This document shows, in pieces, positions 47,353 to 57,005 of a stretch of DNA of 64,000 nucleotides (position 1 is its first letter; the number at the start of each line of letters is the position of its first letter). The stretch lies in the NCBI GenBank assembly GCA_940671915.1, contig CALNVZ010002100.1, positions 6,897,956-6,961,955 of the forward strand, in the 5' to 3' direction. The notes under the pieces were generated by a model, which was given only the letters and a program-made list of their open reading frames with translations, searched no databases and was not told the origin of the DNA. Both the position numbers and the translations under genes were made by a program. Origin of the DNA: Paracentrotus lividus. Lineage: Eukaryota; Echinodermata; Echinoidea; Camarodonta; Echinidae.

Positions 47353-47400
47353 ATTACAAAATCATCATGTCTTCAACTACTGTCTGATCTTCAAAATGTC

Positions 47401-47529
47401 CTAAAGGGCTTGAAGTTGTCCCATAGCATCTGGTTTAAGATAGGTAACCTGGATTGTTCCTTGATTAGCTGCAGCAATGTCTGCCATCACCTCAGCATCC
47501 CATGAGAAGTTAATCACCGCTGCAGGGGC
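47401..47529 (-). CDS. UBXN6: UBXN6 exon 10: end of the UBX domain and C-terminus
   Basis: The acceptor TTTTTTCAG is on the minus strand; the frame is phase 0. Residues 396-437 read APAAVINFSWDAEVMADI, then AAANQGTIQVTYLKPDAMGQ, LQAL and TAG. The start corresponds to the last strand of the UBX fold (human VPSALLTFSWD), and the rest matches the human C-terminal tail in length and pattern. Together the ten exons give 1,314 nt, 437 residues, against about 441 in the human protein. Confidence 0.93.
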   Translation of the reverse strand, partial: APAAVINFSWDAEVMADIAAANQGTIQVTYLKPDAMGQLQAL

Positions 47530-48235
47530 CTGAAAAAATATAAAATTGCAAAGACGTTTAACAACTTATGTGTGATTGAAATGAATGCCCTGTGCCACAG
47601 AGAATTTGTTAAGCTGTACGCTTTGTATTTTGTATTTTTGTGCCAATCTGCTAAGTTGGCAAGCCATCAAATGTGGCACATGTCAAATAAAGCACATATA
47701 GAATTGAACAAAAAAGAACCTTTCCGCTTAAGAAATCAGCATAAGAAAACTTGATATCCATTTTCACAGAATTAGATGCAAAATCACACCCGACTAGCAA
47801 GCCAGTGCTTTACTGGTGAAAAATTTCCAGTTGATATATTTTATTGACTTATTTGATGTTCAACTTCAAAGACTAATGATTGCTACTTGGATCAAATGTA
47901 AATATCAAATACAACTCCCTCTCTGGCAGAATCTGAATCAATGCAAAGAGTAATAGATAAGTCACAGAAAGCGCTTTAGTTTCATTCTGGTTTCATATCT
48001 CAACAGTGGATTTACTAAAAGTACATGGCAGCAAGCTTCATCACTTGGCTATTCAAACTTTATAGTACATTGCATCAGAACCCTTCATCTACTCATAAAG
48101 TGAGAGAAAACTATCAAACAGTCTCATTGACATGTGTTATCAATAGCTAGTCTTGAATTATATATTTTGACATAAATATTAACAATACAGTGTATACATT
48201 AACCTATCATTTAATTTGTAATGGGAAATTAAGAT

Positions 48236-48452
48236 GTTTTGAGGGGAAAAGTTTTAGTTTTGCTACTTGATAAATTACCAAGTTATTATCATAGTGTGAA
48301 TTTATTGAGTACTGAATAAATGTGTAATCAATCAAATGGACCTACATTATAAGACTACACTGCTAAAGATATTGCATTATGGGTCAGGAAACGGACGAGA
48401 TTTGAGACTTGAGGTGATGGTATACAAGGCTGCTGGTTCATATTGGCTATAA
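48236..48452 (+). repeat. Interspersed repeat shared with 16205-16440
   Basis: Colinear with the RAB27-intron copy (GAGGGGAAAAGT, ATAGTGTGAA, CAAATGGACCTACATTATAA, GCATTATGGGTCAGGAA, AGACTTGAGGTGATGG, ACAAGGCTGCTGGTTCATAT). It ends about 25 nt from the donor of UBXN6 exon 9, inside intron 9. Confidence 0.7.
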
Positions 48453-48476
48453 AATACCCTTTCCCCATGCACTTAC

Positions 48477-48622
48477 CAGGTGTAGTTCAGCCAGCATCAT
48501 ATCATCATCGGTCAGTTTGATGTTTCCTGGATCAGTTAAGATGAAAGGCTGCCAGTTATTGTCTAACTGTGACTGAACAAACTCCTTGAGTGTACCAAGC
48601 TTGTCCCTAGCATGGAAAGTAC
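48477..48622 (-). CDS. UBXN6: UBXN6 exon 9: core of the UBX domain
   Basis: Acceptor AGGTACCTTTCC context (TCTCAG|GTA) and donor CTG|GTAAGT. Residues 347-395 read GTFHARDKLGTLKEFVQSQL, DNNWQPFILTDPGNIKLTDD and DMMLAELHL. The UBX domain is a ubiquitin-like fold that commonly binds the p97/VCP N-domain; in UBXD1 the PUB and N-terminal contacts are the important ones. Phase 1 in, phase 0 out. Confidence 0.95.
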
Positions 48623-49291
48623 CTGAGAGATGATCAAACAACCAATGAAAATTAGATACACAACTGCAAAAGTTTGAAAATGCATTCATGGAGGTATTGC
48701 AGAGTGAGCATCAAATTTAAAATGTTTTTTTCATTACACAATCAATCTTCCAATTATAGAAGAATTGAAAAAAATCTATTATATGAAGAAGATTTTTTTT
48801 TTCACTCTAGCAGTCAGATGAACCACTCTCCATGGAGTGTTGGTAAGAGTTGATGGGGTAACAAAATAATTATTTTTTTTATTTTTATAATTTTATAAAG
48901 GTACAAGGTGTTGAACACAACCCCAAAAAAGTTAGTACATATATTTCCATCTAGTTTGCTCAAACCAGTTTTAACTGGAACAGGTCAATCACAACAAGGT
49001 CCATATGACCATTGATTTGATTGGGTAAGGCCTATATGAATAATCTCAACTGCAGAGGCACAAAGTGTCAAGGAGGTTTTTGATAGCAATAAAAATTATT
49101 ATAATGTAACAAGTCACAAGAATAATCATAAGCTACTCTATCATAGTTGTTGTGCAAGCGTTACGATAACATTTGTTGTCACAAAGAGTTTTTGTAATAG
49201 TGTGATTAAATGAGTCCTTATATAGATCAGACTAAAAACATGTGACTCTATACCTATGCATCAATGTTGCTGACCATCCCTGTTATCTCAC
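48623..49291. other. UBXN6 intron 8
   Basis: AT-rich, with a T-run near 48792-48802. No other feature recognised. Confidence 0.6.
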
Positions 49292-49422
49292 CTTGTAATA
49301 AGACACCATCTGGAAAACGAATTCTGATAAGAGCATAGCGGTATCTCCGTAGTGCTTTCTGAGATTCTGCTTCCTTCATGGCTTTTGTTCGTAGGACTGA
49401 GCCCCGCTCAACAACCTCTGCC
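49292..49422 (-). CDS. UBXN6: UBXN6 exon 8: linker helix and start of the UBX domain
   Basis: Residues 303-346: RAEVVERGSVLRTKAMKEAE then SQKALRRYRYALIRIRFPDG VLLQ. The basic helix followed by YALIRIRFPDGVLLQ marks the first UBX strands (human YTLLRVRLPDGCLLQ). Acceptor TTTCAG|GGC; donor CAAG|GTGAG. Confidence 0.95.
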
Positions 49423-49459
49423 CTGAAATTCAATACACACATCACACTAATGAATTCTC

Positions 49460-49617
49460 CAGTAGTGGATAATGGATTTGATAAAGGGGGGTGTCAGCCC
49501 CAATAGGGGGGGGGGGGGTCCACCCCAAAAAAGTTCTTATTTTAACAAGTACAGTCAAATCATTTTTAAATTAAGAGGAGGGGGGAGGGGAACACATCCC
49601 TCCTGGATCTGCCACTG
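49460..49617 (+). mobile_element. CAGTGGCGGATCCAGG-family element, decayed copy in UBXN6 intron 7
   Basis: The left end CAGTAGTGGATAATGGAT is degenerate. The right end CTCCTGGATCTGCCACTG is clear. The interior has a G-run and GTTCTTATTTTAACAAGTAC. Confidence 0.65.
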
Positions 49618-50228
49618 CTTCTCTATCCAACATCATCAGGTTTTTTGTAGCCATTTCATTGTCCTCTCATTTTTATACTGAGCTCCAAAAGAAAAATCTG
49701 TCACAATTCAACTTCAACACTCAGATTGTTTAATTTGCCTGTTTCAACACAATTCAACTTATCTGTTTAGACATATCTGTCTAAAAAAGCTCTACAAACT
49801 GCTTATTGAACATTGGCAGTAGACACCAAGATAAGGAATTGGAGCACAGCTATAAAACAATAGAATAAATACATAAGTAGGGGTTCATGGATCCAAATCT
49901 AGATGTAGAGGAACAGAATAGAATACAAAAGTTGATAACAATTTGAAGGCCAATTGGGGGAGAAAGCCAATAAAAGGAGAGATTCTTCTCAATTTGTATA
50001 GTTAATGACAATAATAATAATAACAATAATAATAATAATAATAATAAATAATAATAATAATAATAGTAATTATAATGGATGTCATTTATGGAGAGCTGAA
50101 TATAATGTTTGGCTGGTGTTTCTACGCACATAATAGTGTTAAATTATTATCATTGTTAACTAATAACTATTATCATAACAACTACTTGTACATGAATGAT
50201 TAAAAAAAAAAAAAAGTAGATTACATAC
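49618..50228. repeat. UBXN6 intron 7 with an (AAT)n microsatellite
   Basis: ATA/AAT trinucleotide repeat with minor interruptions at 50009-50070. The Tyr/Leu-rich minus frame 49850-50131 derives from it. The rest is AT-rich and featureless. Confidence 0.8.
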
Positions 50229-50448
50229 CTCATTTGTTGCTCTCTTTTGATTTCATCTGGTGTTAGCATGTAGAACTCGTTTGGAAGCTCAAAATGGCTA
50301 GCCCTCTGAGATGGTTGATAAACCTTCATGTCCCGATCTAGGACGGGTCTGAATGGAGTAGCAGATCGTAACACCTCCTTCAGAGAATTCAGCTTATCAG
50401 TGTCTGATGCACTCTCCTCGTTCAGCACAAAGAAGTCAGTCTCAGAAT
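50229..50448 (-). CDS. UBXN6: UBXN6 exon 7: PUB-to-UBX linker
   Basis: Residues 230-303: DSETDFFVLNEESASDTDKL, NSLKEVLRSATPFRPVLDRD, MKVYQPSQRASHFELPNEFY, MLTPDEIKREQQMR. Matches the human linker, which has EFYVLSE, PVRAKLDRQRRVFQPSP and FELPGDFFNLTAEEIKREQ. Acceptor TTTTACAG, donor ATGAG|GTATGT, phase 1 in and 2 out. Confidence 0.95.
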
Positions 50449-51211
50449 CTGTAAAAGAAAAAGAAAATAATAATAATAATAATAATAATATTAATAATTA
50501 AAAAAAATGAATAAATGAATGAAATTGAAATTGATATTTGAAATTTATTTACCACTTTCATAAAAACATACAAATCAAGAAATATGGAATATTTCATAAA
50601 AAAGTAAATTATTTCACATGTGAGAACATTTATAAGAACAGCGGAAGGGTCATGGAGAAGTTACTAAGAACTTATAAATTGATGATCCTGAAATTACACA
50701 ATCATTTAAAACAAAACAAGACAATAAAACCAAAATACAACAAAATGAATCAATGAATAACTGAATGAAAGACTGAATGCATGAATGAATGAATGAACAA
50801 ACAAACAAATGAATGAATAAATGTATAAATAAATAAATACATACATAAATAAATTAAATCAAATAATAACAATAATTGCTTAATTGCTTCAGGTTTGGTT
50901 AAGTTTGTGTTCTTGATTGAAGAGCTCTAGGTACAGGTTGAACGTGACCATGAAATCGGCTGAATTGTGACTCAGACATTCATGGAACACAAAGAATCCA
51001 ACTGTATCAATGCTTAATATTCAATTACTAGGATGATAGTCAAAGCAATTTGCAAAATAAGGGATGAACATATAAACACAATCTATTATAAAGGCCTTTC
51101 ACATTTCATAAATGTTTAGGGAACAAAAATCACACAAAATAAATTATGAGAGATCTCTGAGAGAGTACAATCAAACTAATATTTGATGTGATTGGTTCAT
51201 TTGAAACTCAC
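50449..51211. repeat. UBXN6 intron 6 with AAT and AATG/AAAT simple repeats
   Basis: (AAT)n at about 50466-50493. Degenerate GAATGAAT / AAATAAAT repeats at 50745-50870. Nothing coding. Confidence 0.75.
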
Positions 51212-51366
51212 CTTCATGGGGTAGTATTTTTCTCTCAAAGCCTACAGCCTGCAAGAATTCTTCTGCTCCTATCAAGCCAGTCACCCTCTCCTGGAAAGCC
51301 TTGTTGCTTGCTCGGATCTTACGATACTTCTCTTCCCCAGGATTCAGGCACACGTTGTCAAGGTAT
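51212..51366 (-). CDS. UBXN6: UBXN6 exon 6: PUB domain, second half
   Basis: Residues 178-230: KYLDNVCLNPGEEKYRKIRA, SNKAFQERVTGLIGAEEFLQ, AVGFERKILPHE. The YLDN, P-EEKYRKI, NKxFQERV and GFxK/RxLP pattern is diagnostic of the PUB domain, which binds the C-terminal tail of p97/VCP. Acceptor CTTACAG|ATAC, donor GAAG|GTGAGT. Confidence 0.96.
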
Positions 51367-51808
51367 CTGTAAGAATCAAGAATACCAAAGTTAAGTCTAA
51401 AAGTAGATGTTTTCCACTATCATAAATATAGTGTAAGCAATGTGAAATGTGTGGTTTGAAAATAAATTGTAGCTGCAGAGAAATTGTGTCTAGCCCCAAA
51501 TGATGGTAATCTAATCAGATTTGCTGAATTACCATTAATTTCTAATTGGAAATCGAAATATTATGCTGTACCTGAAAATCATATTTACAGTCAAAGTGTT
51601 TGGAGAAGGTACATATATTTTTCATTGAGAAATCAAAATGAAGAAAACACTAGATCACATATATTGTTCCATATTTCTGTTGAAAACATTCAAAGGTGCA
51701 GGCTCATCCAATTAAAGTTAATTACTACACATCTGCTTGAATAAGAGATATCTGAGGCATGATTTGAAGTGCTTGATACTGTAAATGAAATATTAATTCT
51801 ATACTCAC

Positions 51809-51906
51809 TTGCATATTGTATCTACTCCTACTTTGACCTTGTCTTTGTCCTTGTTCAGTGTGTATACCATGGTGGCTGCAGCTGAAGGTGGGTCTTCTGC
51901 CAATTG
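51809..51906 (-). CDS. UBXN6: UBXN6 exon 5: PUB domain, first half
   Basis: Residues 146-178: QLAEDPPSAAATMVYTLNKD then KDKVKVGVDTICK, with the last Lys split (AA|A). Corresponds to human DPVAASIMKIYTFNKDQDRVKLGVDTIAK. Acceptor TCTTTCAG, donor AA|GTGAGT. Confidence 0.95.
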
Positions 51907-52475
51907 CTGAAAGAGATTAGAAAAGTAAATATTTATAACATATGATGCAATAGCTGTCCATTTAGAAATATTGATAAATCCAATCAATAAGAAGCAAATT
52001 TACTAAAGATTGCAATGATTAGAATGTTCTTAAATTTATGTGAAATGTTGGCAAATTAATGGCAAACATACGAAAGTTGAGATTTACTCTTTAAAAAAAA
52101 GTGAGATTTATTACTGTCAGTGAGTTCTGACTAAGTCTGCAACCCTTGAAAAGATATGCAGTTCGCTTCATGTGAGAATGATTTCAAAACATTAACATTA
52201 AATAGTTCTAGAATTGCAATATGAAGACTTAACTTTCATATGATTGAACAAATGTATTTGAAAATTTGAAATGTACCTGCAAGAAAATTCAAACCAAGGT
52301 AGAACTTAGTATGCAAGAACAGACTCATTTTGACACTTCAGTCTAGAGGGGAGGCTAGCCTCCAACTCACCGTCTGTGTCAAGAAGCTACAGTACACAAC
52401 TGAATATAATTCTTTATTTCAGACCCTACTAAGAAAACACCATGGGTTTGTGCCTGCAAGGTAGATGTAACTTAC
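51907..52475. other. UBXN6 intron 4
   Basis: AT-rich, no feature recognised. Confidence 0.6.
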
Positions 52476-52613
52476 CATGAGAAGACATTCTGTAAGATGA
52501 GATTCCAATTCTGGTTTCTTTAATCTCTTTGAGCATCGACACCTGAAGGTAACTCCATACACCAATAAAGCAGCCTGATTGTCATTGTATCCTGGATTAG
52601 CTGTTGCCCCACC
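52476..52613 (-). CDS. UBXN6: UBXN6 exon 4: region before the PUB domain
   Basis: Residues 100-145: GGATANPGYNDNQAALLVYG, VTFRCRCSKRLKKPELESHL, TECLLM. Phase 0 at both ends. Aligns with human VPGVYFTCPLTGATLRKDQRDACIKEAILLHF at the V-F-C and helix positions. Two Cys here (CRC) are compatible with the Cys-containing loop of the family. Confidence 0.9.
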
Positions 52614-53209
52614 CTGCAAAAGAAAAATATTAATAATAATAATAATGACAATATTTATAATGCGCAATATATCCATCTCTAGAGATGCTCAAAATTAAGA
52701 TTATAGTAATAAATTCAACAAAATTAAGATTAAAATTTAAATAGAAGTCAGATTTAGTCTTGCGCACAATCCAGTTTGGAAGTTGCTCAATGTATGTATT
52801 CCAGCTAGAACATGTATACGTAGCATCTAGATTTACACAAAACTCAAGCAATATCAAAATGTGTAATATGTCTTTGATTCTGGTTAACGAGACAAGAAGT
52901 ACTTGACCCATCATGAGTTGGTCATTTATCTCCACAGCATGCATTTTCAGGAATTATCTTAAATACTCAGTAACACATACAACTGACCATGTGAAAAAAA
53001 TAAGTATGCCCATTCAGTATAAACCTCAGCTAAGGGAAATATTATATCAATAAAATAAAAAATAAAACAACATACAAGAACATTTTAACTTTTTTCTTCA
53101 GATGATCAGGCCTTTATTTGCAAGGCCTCAACAGGCTTATGACACAGATCTGCTGAAAAGCAGTCTTTTTGGCAGATGTAAGTTTGCAGTGATTAAGTAA
53201 AATCATTAC
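52614..53209. other. UBXN6 intron 3
   Basis: Contains an (AAT)-rich stretch at 52627-52646 next to ATGCGCAATATATCCATCTC. This resembles a SINE 3' tail on the minus strand. The minus frame 52630-52944 has no known domain. Confidence 0.5.
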
Positions 53210-53265
53210 CTGTGCTTGTGATGATGGTTGTTGTCGTGTCCCCTCACCTTCTACTTGTGCTCTGG
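53210..53265 (-). CDS. UBXN6: UBXN6 exon 3: short linker exon
   Basis: Residues 81-99: ARAQVEGEGTRQQPSSQAQ. Acceptor TATTTGCAG, donor CAG|GTAATG. A 56-nt exon between the p97-binding segment and exon 4. The human protein has the comparable RNQVRKELQAEA stretch here. It is assigned mainly because it keeps the reading phase and has good splice sites. Confidence 0.8.
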
Positions 53266-53317
53266 CTGCAAATACAAGCGACAAACCATCTATTAACCCT
53301 TTGCATGCCAGATAAAT

Positions 53318-53630
53318 CAGGGTTCCCAGTATTTTAAGTAAAAAAAAATCCCTGATTTTTTCCCTGATGAAGTCTAAAAATTCCCAGACAATTATTTAAA
53401 CCCATTTCCAGTTTCACGTGTTTTATTTGTTGTCCCAGTGAACTATTTGCAGTATAAAATACTAGTATAGCTGACTACTGCACTTTCGATATTTGGACCA
53501 AACAAAATTCCATGACTAAAATGCCTTTAAATCAGATTTTAAGGCATTTTCATCAACTTCACTAACTTTTCCCTGACTGGAAAAGAGTAAAACCATTTTC
53601 CCTGATTTCCCTGATAGGCTGGGAACCCTG
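53318..53630. mobile_element. CAGGGTTCCCAG-ended MITE in UBXN6 intron 2
   Basis: Starts CAGGGTTCCCAG and ends CTGGGAACCCTG, a perfect 12-bp inverted repeat. TTCCCTGAT / TCCCTGACTGG phrases recur near both ends. A small hairpin AAAATGCCTTTAAA...TTTTAAGGCATTTT lies inside at 53519-53551. hAT-like by its termini; I do not see an intact 8-bp target duplication. Confidence 0.85.
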
Positions 53631-53770
53631 TTAATTTGTGTCACAAAAAGGGAACTTTTCACATTTCTAAGTTTTTTTAAATGATACGGAAAAAGTCTTG
53701 CAAGGTCTGAATATTACAACCAGTAGTGTTTATCAAATCCACTAGCATCTACAGAGAAAATGAATCTGCA

Positions 53771-53965
53771 TCAGCAACAGAAGTGTCTAGAAGAAAAGCT
53801 AGTCCTGGTGGACTTTTGATCAATTCTTCTGGTAGAATAGAATATGAATACTTTGTGGGTATACAGATGGGAAAAATGTTTGTCCAGCAACCTTTTGAAG
53901 GTGTGTAGGTTAGAAGCTGAAATAAAGTGGAAAAATTTAACTGGTAGGCTAAGTATCAAACAAAT
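53771..53965 (-). pseudogene. Possible remnant of a retrotransposon ORF C-terminus
   Basis: The minus frame reads LSLPVKFFHFISASNLHTFK then RLLDKHFSHL. The LP..., S-x-N-x-FK-x-x-L-D-K-H pattern resembles the extreme C-terminus of non-LTR retrotransposon ORF2. There is nothing else of a reverse transcriptase nearby. Weak similarity by eye only. Confidence 0.3.
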
Positions 53966-54194
53966 AATGGCTATGCATACATTTCATTTTAATTACTTAA
54001 TACATATTGCATTTACAACTAAATAAACTCTGTGATAAAGTATCTCTTCTGGTTTATGTTTAGAAAAATGTTCTTATACAAAATACCTTTGGGGAAGAAG
54101 GGTTCATTGACTGAAATGTCAATCCATACATAGGAATTTTCTTAATTTTGCTCTGGATCTGTTCATTAAACAACTGATAAAATACCCAGAGAGC

Positions 54195-54345
54195 ATATCA
54201 GGACAACTACCCCCTGAACAATTACCCCCAGGACAACTACCCCAGAAACATGGTTAGGGTTAGGTGTACAGTTAGGGGGTAGAATTTCGGCAAGAGGTAT
54301 TTGTCCATGGAATAATTGTCCAGGGGGTACCGGTAATTGTCCTAT
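54195..54345. mobile_element. GGACAAYTACCCC palindromic element near the UBXN6 exon 2 donor
   Basis: Left: CAGGACAACTACCCCCTGAA, CAATTACCCCCAGGACAACT. Right: GGGGGTAGAATTTC, TTGTCCATGG, AATTGTCCAGGGGGTACC, GGTAATTGTCC. The centre contains GGTTAGGGTTAGG. It lies about 20 nt inside intron 2, from the exon 2 donor. Confidence 0.7.
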
Positions 54346-54366
54346 AACCCATAGAAAGATCTGTAC

Positions 54367-54506
54367 CTTGTGCTTTAATTGAAGCAGATCCTGGTCTAGA
54401 TACAGTAGGACCTGGAGCTAGTCTAGTAAGTGCTGCTTGGCCTGCCATCTGAGCACTGGAACTTGGTTCCATCCTCGGTGCTGCTGGTTTGGGCTGACCA
54501 GATGTG
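54367..54506 (-). CDS. UBXN6: UBXN6 exon 2: p97/VCP-interacting segment
   Basis: Residues 34-80: STSGQPKPAAPRMEPSSSAQ, MAGQAALTRLAPGPTVSRPG, SASIKAQ. The AQMAGQAALTRL helix matches human EAQMAAAAALARLEQKQ, the VIM-like segment that contacts p97. Acceptor ATCATTCAG, donor CAAG|GTACAG. The first base completes a Ser codon split from exon 1. Confidence 0.92.
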
Positions 54507-54539
54507 CTGAATGATAATCATGATAATGATTATAATAAC

Positions 54540-54810
54540 AATGATAATAATACTATTATTTATAATGTGGTTTTCCAAAGCACTGTACAGTATATTATTA
54601 CCCAATTATATTGGATTAAATTCCAGCTGCCATTCAATTTAACAGGTGTTGACTTTATCCTCCCGCATACCCATTTACACCTGGGTGGAGTGAAGCAAAT
54701 GTAGATAGAATGCCTTGCCCAAGGACATAAGTACTGGTGCCGGGAATCAAACTCATAACCTTTGCATCCCCAGTCAAGTAATTTGTGTCGACAAGACTAT
54801 ATGACTATGA
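54540..54810 (-). mobile_element. tRNA-derived SINE in UBXN6 intron 1
   Basis: On the minus strand: ATAGTCATATAGTCTTGTCG (A-box side), GGTTATGAGTTTGATTCCCG (B-box-like), body CCTTGGGCAAGGCATTCTAT and CTTCACTCCACCCAGGTGTA, 3' end CAGTGCTTTGGAAAACCACA with a TAATA-rich tail. A diverged relative lies at 29113-29280, and a 3'-end-only copy may lie at 59175-59260. Confidence 0.65.
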
Positions 54811-55185
54811 TCAACAATCAAACCAAATACAGCCATTACAACATGTTTTTCATTATAAAATTTCATACAAGATATTTCCTGTTGAAATTTTTATGTTTCA
54901 ATACCTTTGATATGAGTTTACACCAATCTGTTATATCTACCTCAGTCTAACGTTAGATCATTAGATGAATTTTTTTTAATCATTAGATAATTTTTTAATT
55001 TTCAGTTTATAGTTTTTGCATATATATATTAATGTTGTACTGTATTATACTGTAAATTGATTTTTGTAGTTTTTCTAATTTATTACTATCAATATGTGTA
55101 CTATTTTGTACTGTCTGATGTGTGGCATTCGACTATCTTTTCCTCTTTGACTTTTGACATGGCAGATTCGGAGTGTGCTTCACCA
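54811..55185. other. UBXN6 intron 1, AT-rich
   Basis: No feature recognised between the SINE and the hairpin. Confidence 0.5.
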
Positions 55186-55304
55186 CAATTATGAATTGAC
55201 CATGCATAAGTGTAAGTGGCGCTTCACAGGCTGTCCCTCTCTTCTGCTTAATTAAGATAAAAATAATGTGCCACTTACACTTATGCATGGTCAATTCATA
55301 ATTG
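55186..55304. repeat. Perfect 35-bp inverted repeat (long hairpin)
   Basis: The left arm 55186-55220 begins CAATTATGAATTGACCATGC and ends AAGTGGC. The right arm 55270-55304 is its exact reverse complement, beginning GCCACTTACACTTATGCATG. The loop is 49 nt. In intron 1 of UBXN6, so it would be transcribed with the gene. Confidence 0.85.
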
Positions 55305-56871
55305 ACCTTGCACTGGTACCTTACTGCAGCAGTTTTCTTCCAATGGAAAGTCAATGCAGAAAAGTGTCTTGAGCAGCTAAAGCCAAGTCAAGGTGGCATA
55401 TCCAAAAAAGGGTCTAAAAATTTTACTACCTAAACAAAATTAAAAGTATTTAATGGAAGAATTATATTGCAATGAGATTAGATTCTATAGATTATCTCAA
55501 TTTGTTCTGAGGTCACGTATTTCCGTGTGCAGCAGATTCAAGTGCGCGGCCATTTTGTCGCCGTGCCGTGCGCACAAATCGAAAGGAATTTGAATTAATT
55601 GTCAGATGAAAAATGTAAACAAACACCCCCTTTTAATATCCCAACCAATCAAATACTAGAAAAGATTGATGTATGCATATGCATGAGGGGGTGAGACCAC
55701 TGCTTAATTAGCATAAATCAAAAAGAGTTTTTTAATTTGGTTAAAATTTACCCAATTTTTCACGTTTTTAATGATCGATTAATTAGGCGCGTAATTTGCT
55801 ATAAATATAACATATTTTAAGGGTATTTTAAAATTTTATTGTGCCCCTATCGAATTTTTTTGTACCTATTTGGTTGCAATTAAGTGATCGAGGGTGTAAC
55901 CTTGCCGATGCCCCAAAAACTTTTCATTGTCGATTTTTTTTTGTGATCACTACTAAACGTCAAAGATAGCCAAAATCAAGGTAAATATTCAATTTTTTCA
56001 GTATTTTGAAACATGGTAGCCACATTTGTGAAATATGAGAGATTGTGAGTAGGTATAGAACGGTGATTAATGAATGTATGTGTTAATAAGTATTTTATTA
56101 AAGTAGTAAAGATGTTTGAATTGGTGGGTGGTCGGCAAAATCCAGTTATTTTCAAAACAGAATGGTGTTTGGAGCCCTAGAAAATCAATTCCATCGGAGC
56201 GCACGCCATTTGACCCCCGTATGCGTGCGGTGCGTTCTTAAGCTCGTGCTATCCCCCAAGTGCAGATAACGGTGTGTGTTGTGTCTCTGTTCGTGCAAAT
56301 CGTGGATAATCCTCTTTATTTTTGTTATTATTCATTATCAGACTTATTTGTATGTTATATTATTGATGGATTACCTGCTTATAAGGCTTGGAACTCTATT
56401 CTCGTCTTAATAGACTAATTATTGAGGGAATTTTGATGAACCAGACCACCACCGCCACCGGTCGAGTCCTGTATTTGATTAAACTGTTTAGTGTTACTCT
56501 AATCTGTATTGTGCCACTTCTATTTTCGGATTGAATACAATATCATGCCTTATTCTGAAGCAATCTTTCAACCTAATCAATTAATTGACAGAGGCCAGAG
56601 CTAGAGTTATAAAATTAATATAGACTCTAGGGTCTAGATCTACATGGGGTGGATAAATAGGCCCATCAAACTGGTCTCGATGTAGAGATACCCCCGCCCC
56701 CCCCCCCCCCACCTATTTGAGAAAAAAAAATAGGTTTGTGTCGTGCCTGAATCAATAATTGCAACTAGTTTGCATTGCAATTAATGTGACCATTGGCATT
56801 GACTTTTTCATTCATACATAGACTCTAACTAGTTAGACTCTTCTCTATTTATTTTTCTTTATCAAAACTAG
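55305..56871. other. UBXN6 intron 1 with two CpG-containing patches
   Basis: GC-richer patches at 55530-55580 (GTGCGCGGCCATTTTGTCGC) and 56185-56300 (GGAGCGCACGCC, GTATGCGTGCGGTGCG) stand out from AT-rich surroundings. They could be regulatory or repeat-derived. A C-run lies at 56694-56710. No coding exon recognised. Confidence 0.4.
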
Positions 56872-57005
56872 GACAAAATCAACTGGCACTGGTAGGTGAC
56901 GGCAGAATCTCTTCCGAACCACTATACTATTAGGATGCTCCCGACACTTCCATTCCATGTTGAGTGTCACATGGTTGAAAACAAAACTGCCAGCAGAATT
57001 AAAGG
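56872..57005 (+). ncRNA. Candidate spliced antisense transcript inside UBXN6 intron 1, first recognised exon
   Basis: A pyrimidine-rich acceptor (TCTCTATTTATTTTTCTTTA, AACTAG) precedes 56872, and ATTAAAG|GTAAGT follows at 57006. A good acceptor (TTGTCATATTACAG) at 57229 would start the next exon. The only frame crossing the junction is a small ORF starting MLPTLPFHVECHMVENKTAS and ending RIKDSKEDA. I see no domain. Could be a chance arrangement of splice-like signals. Confidence 0.2.

Noticed and set aside
49850-50131. Tyr/Leu-rich minus ORF
   Set aside because: Translation of an (AAT)n microsatellite in a UBXN6 intron.
54238-54275. GGTTAGGGTTAGG as an internal telomeric repeat
   Set aside because: Only two TTAGGG-like units, located at the centre of a palindromic element; too short to call telomeric.
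54272-54472. Extension of UBXN6 exon 2 past 54367
   Set aside because: The frame stays open into the intron, but a GTACAG donor in the correct phase and the match to the next exon show the exon ends at 54367.
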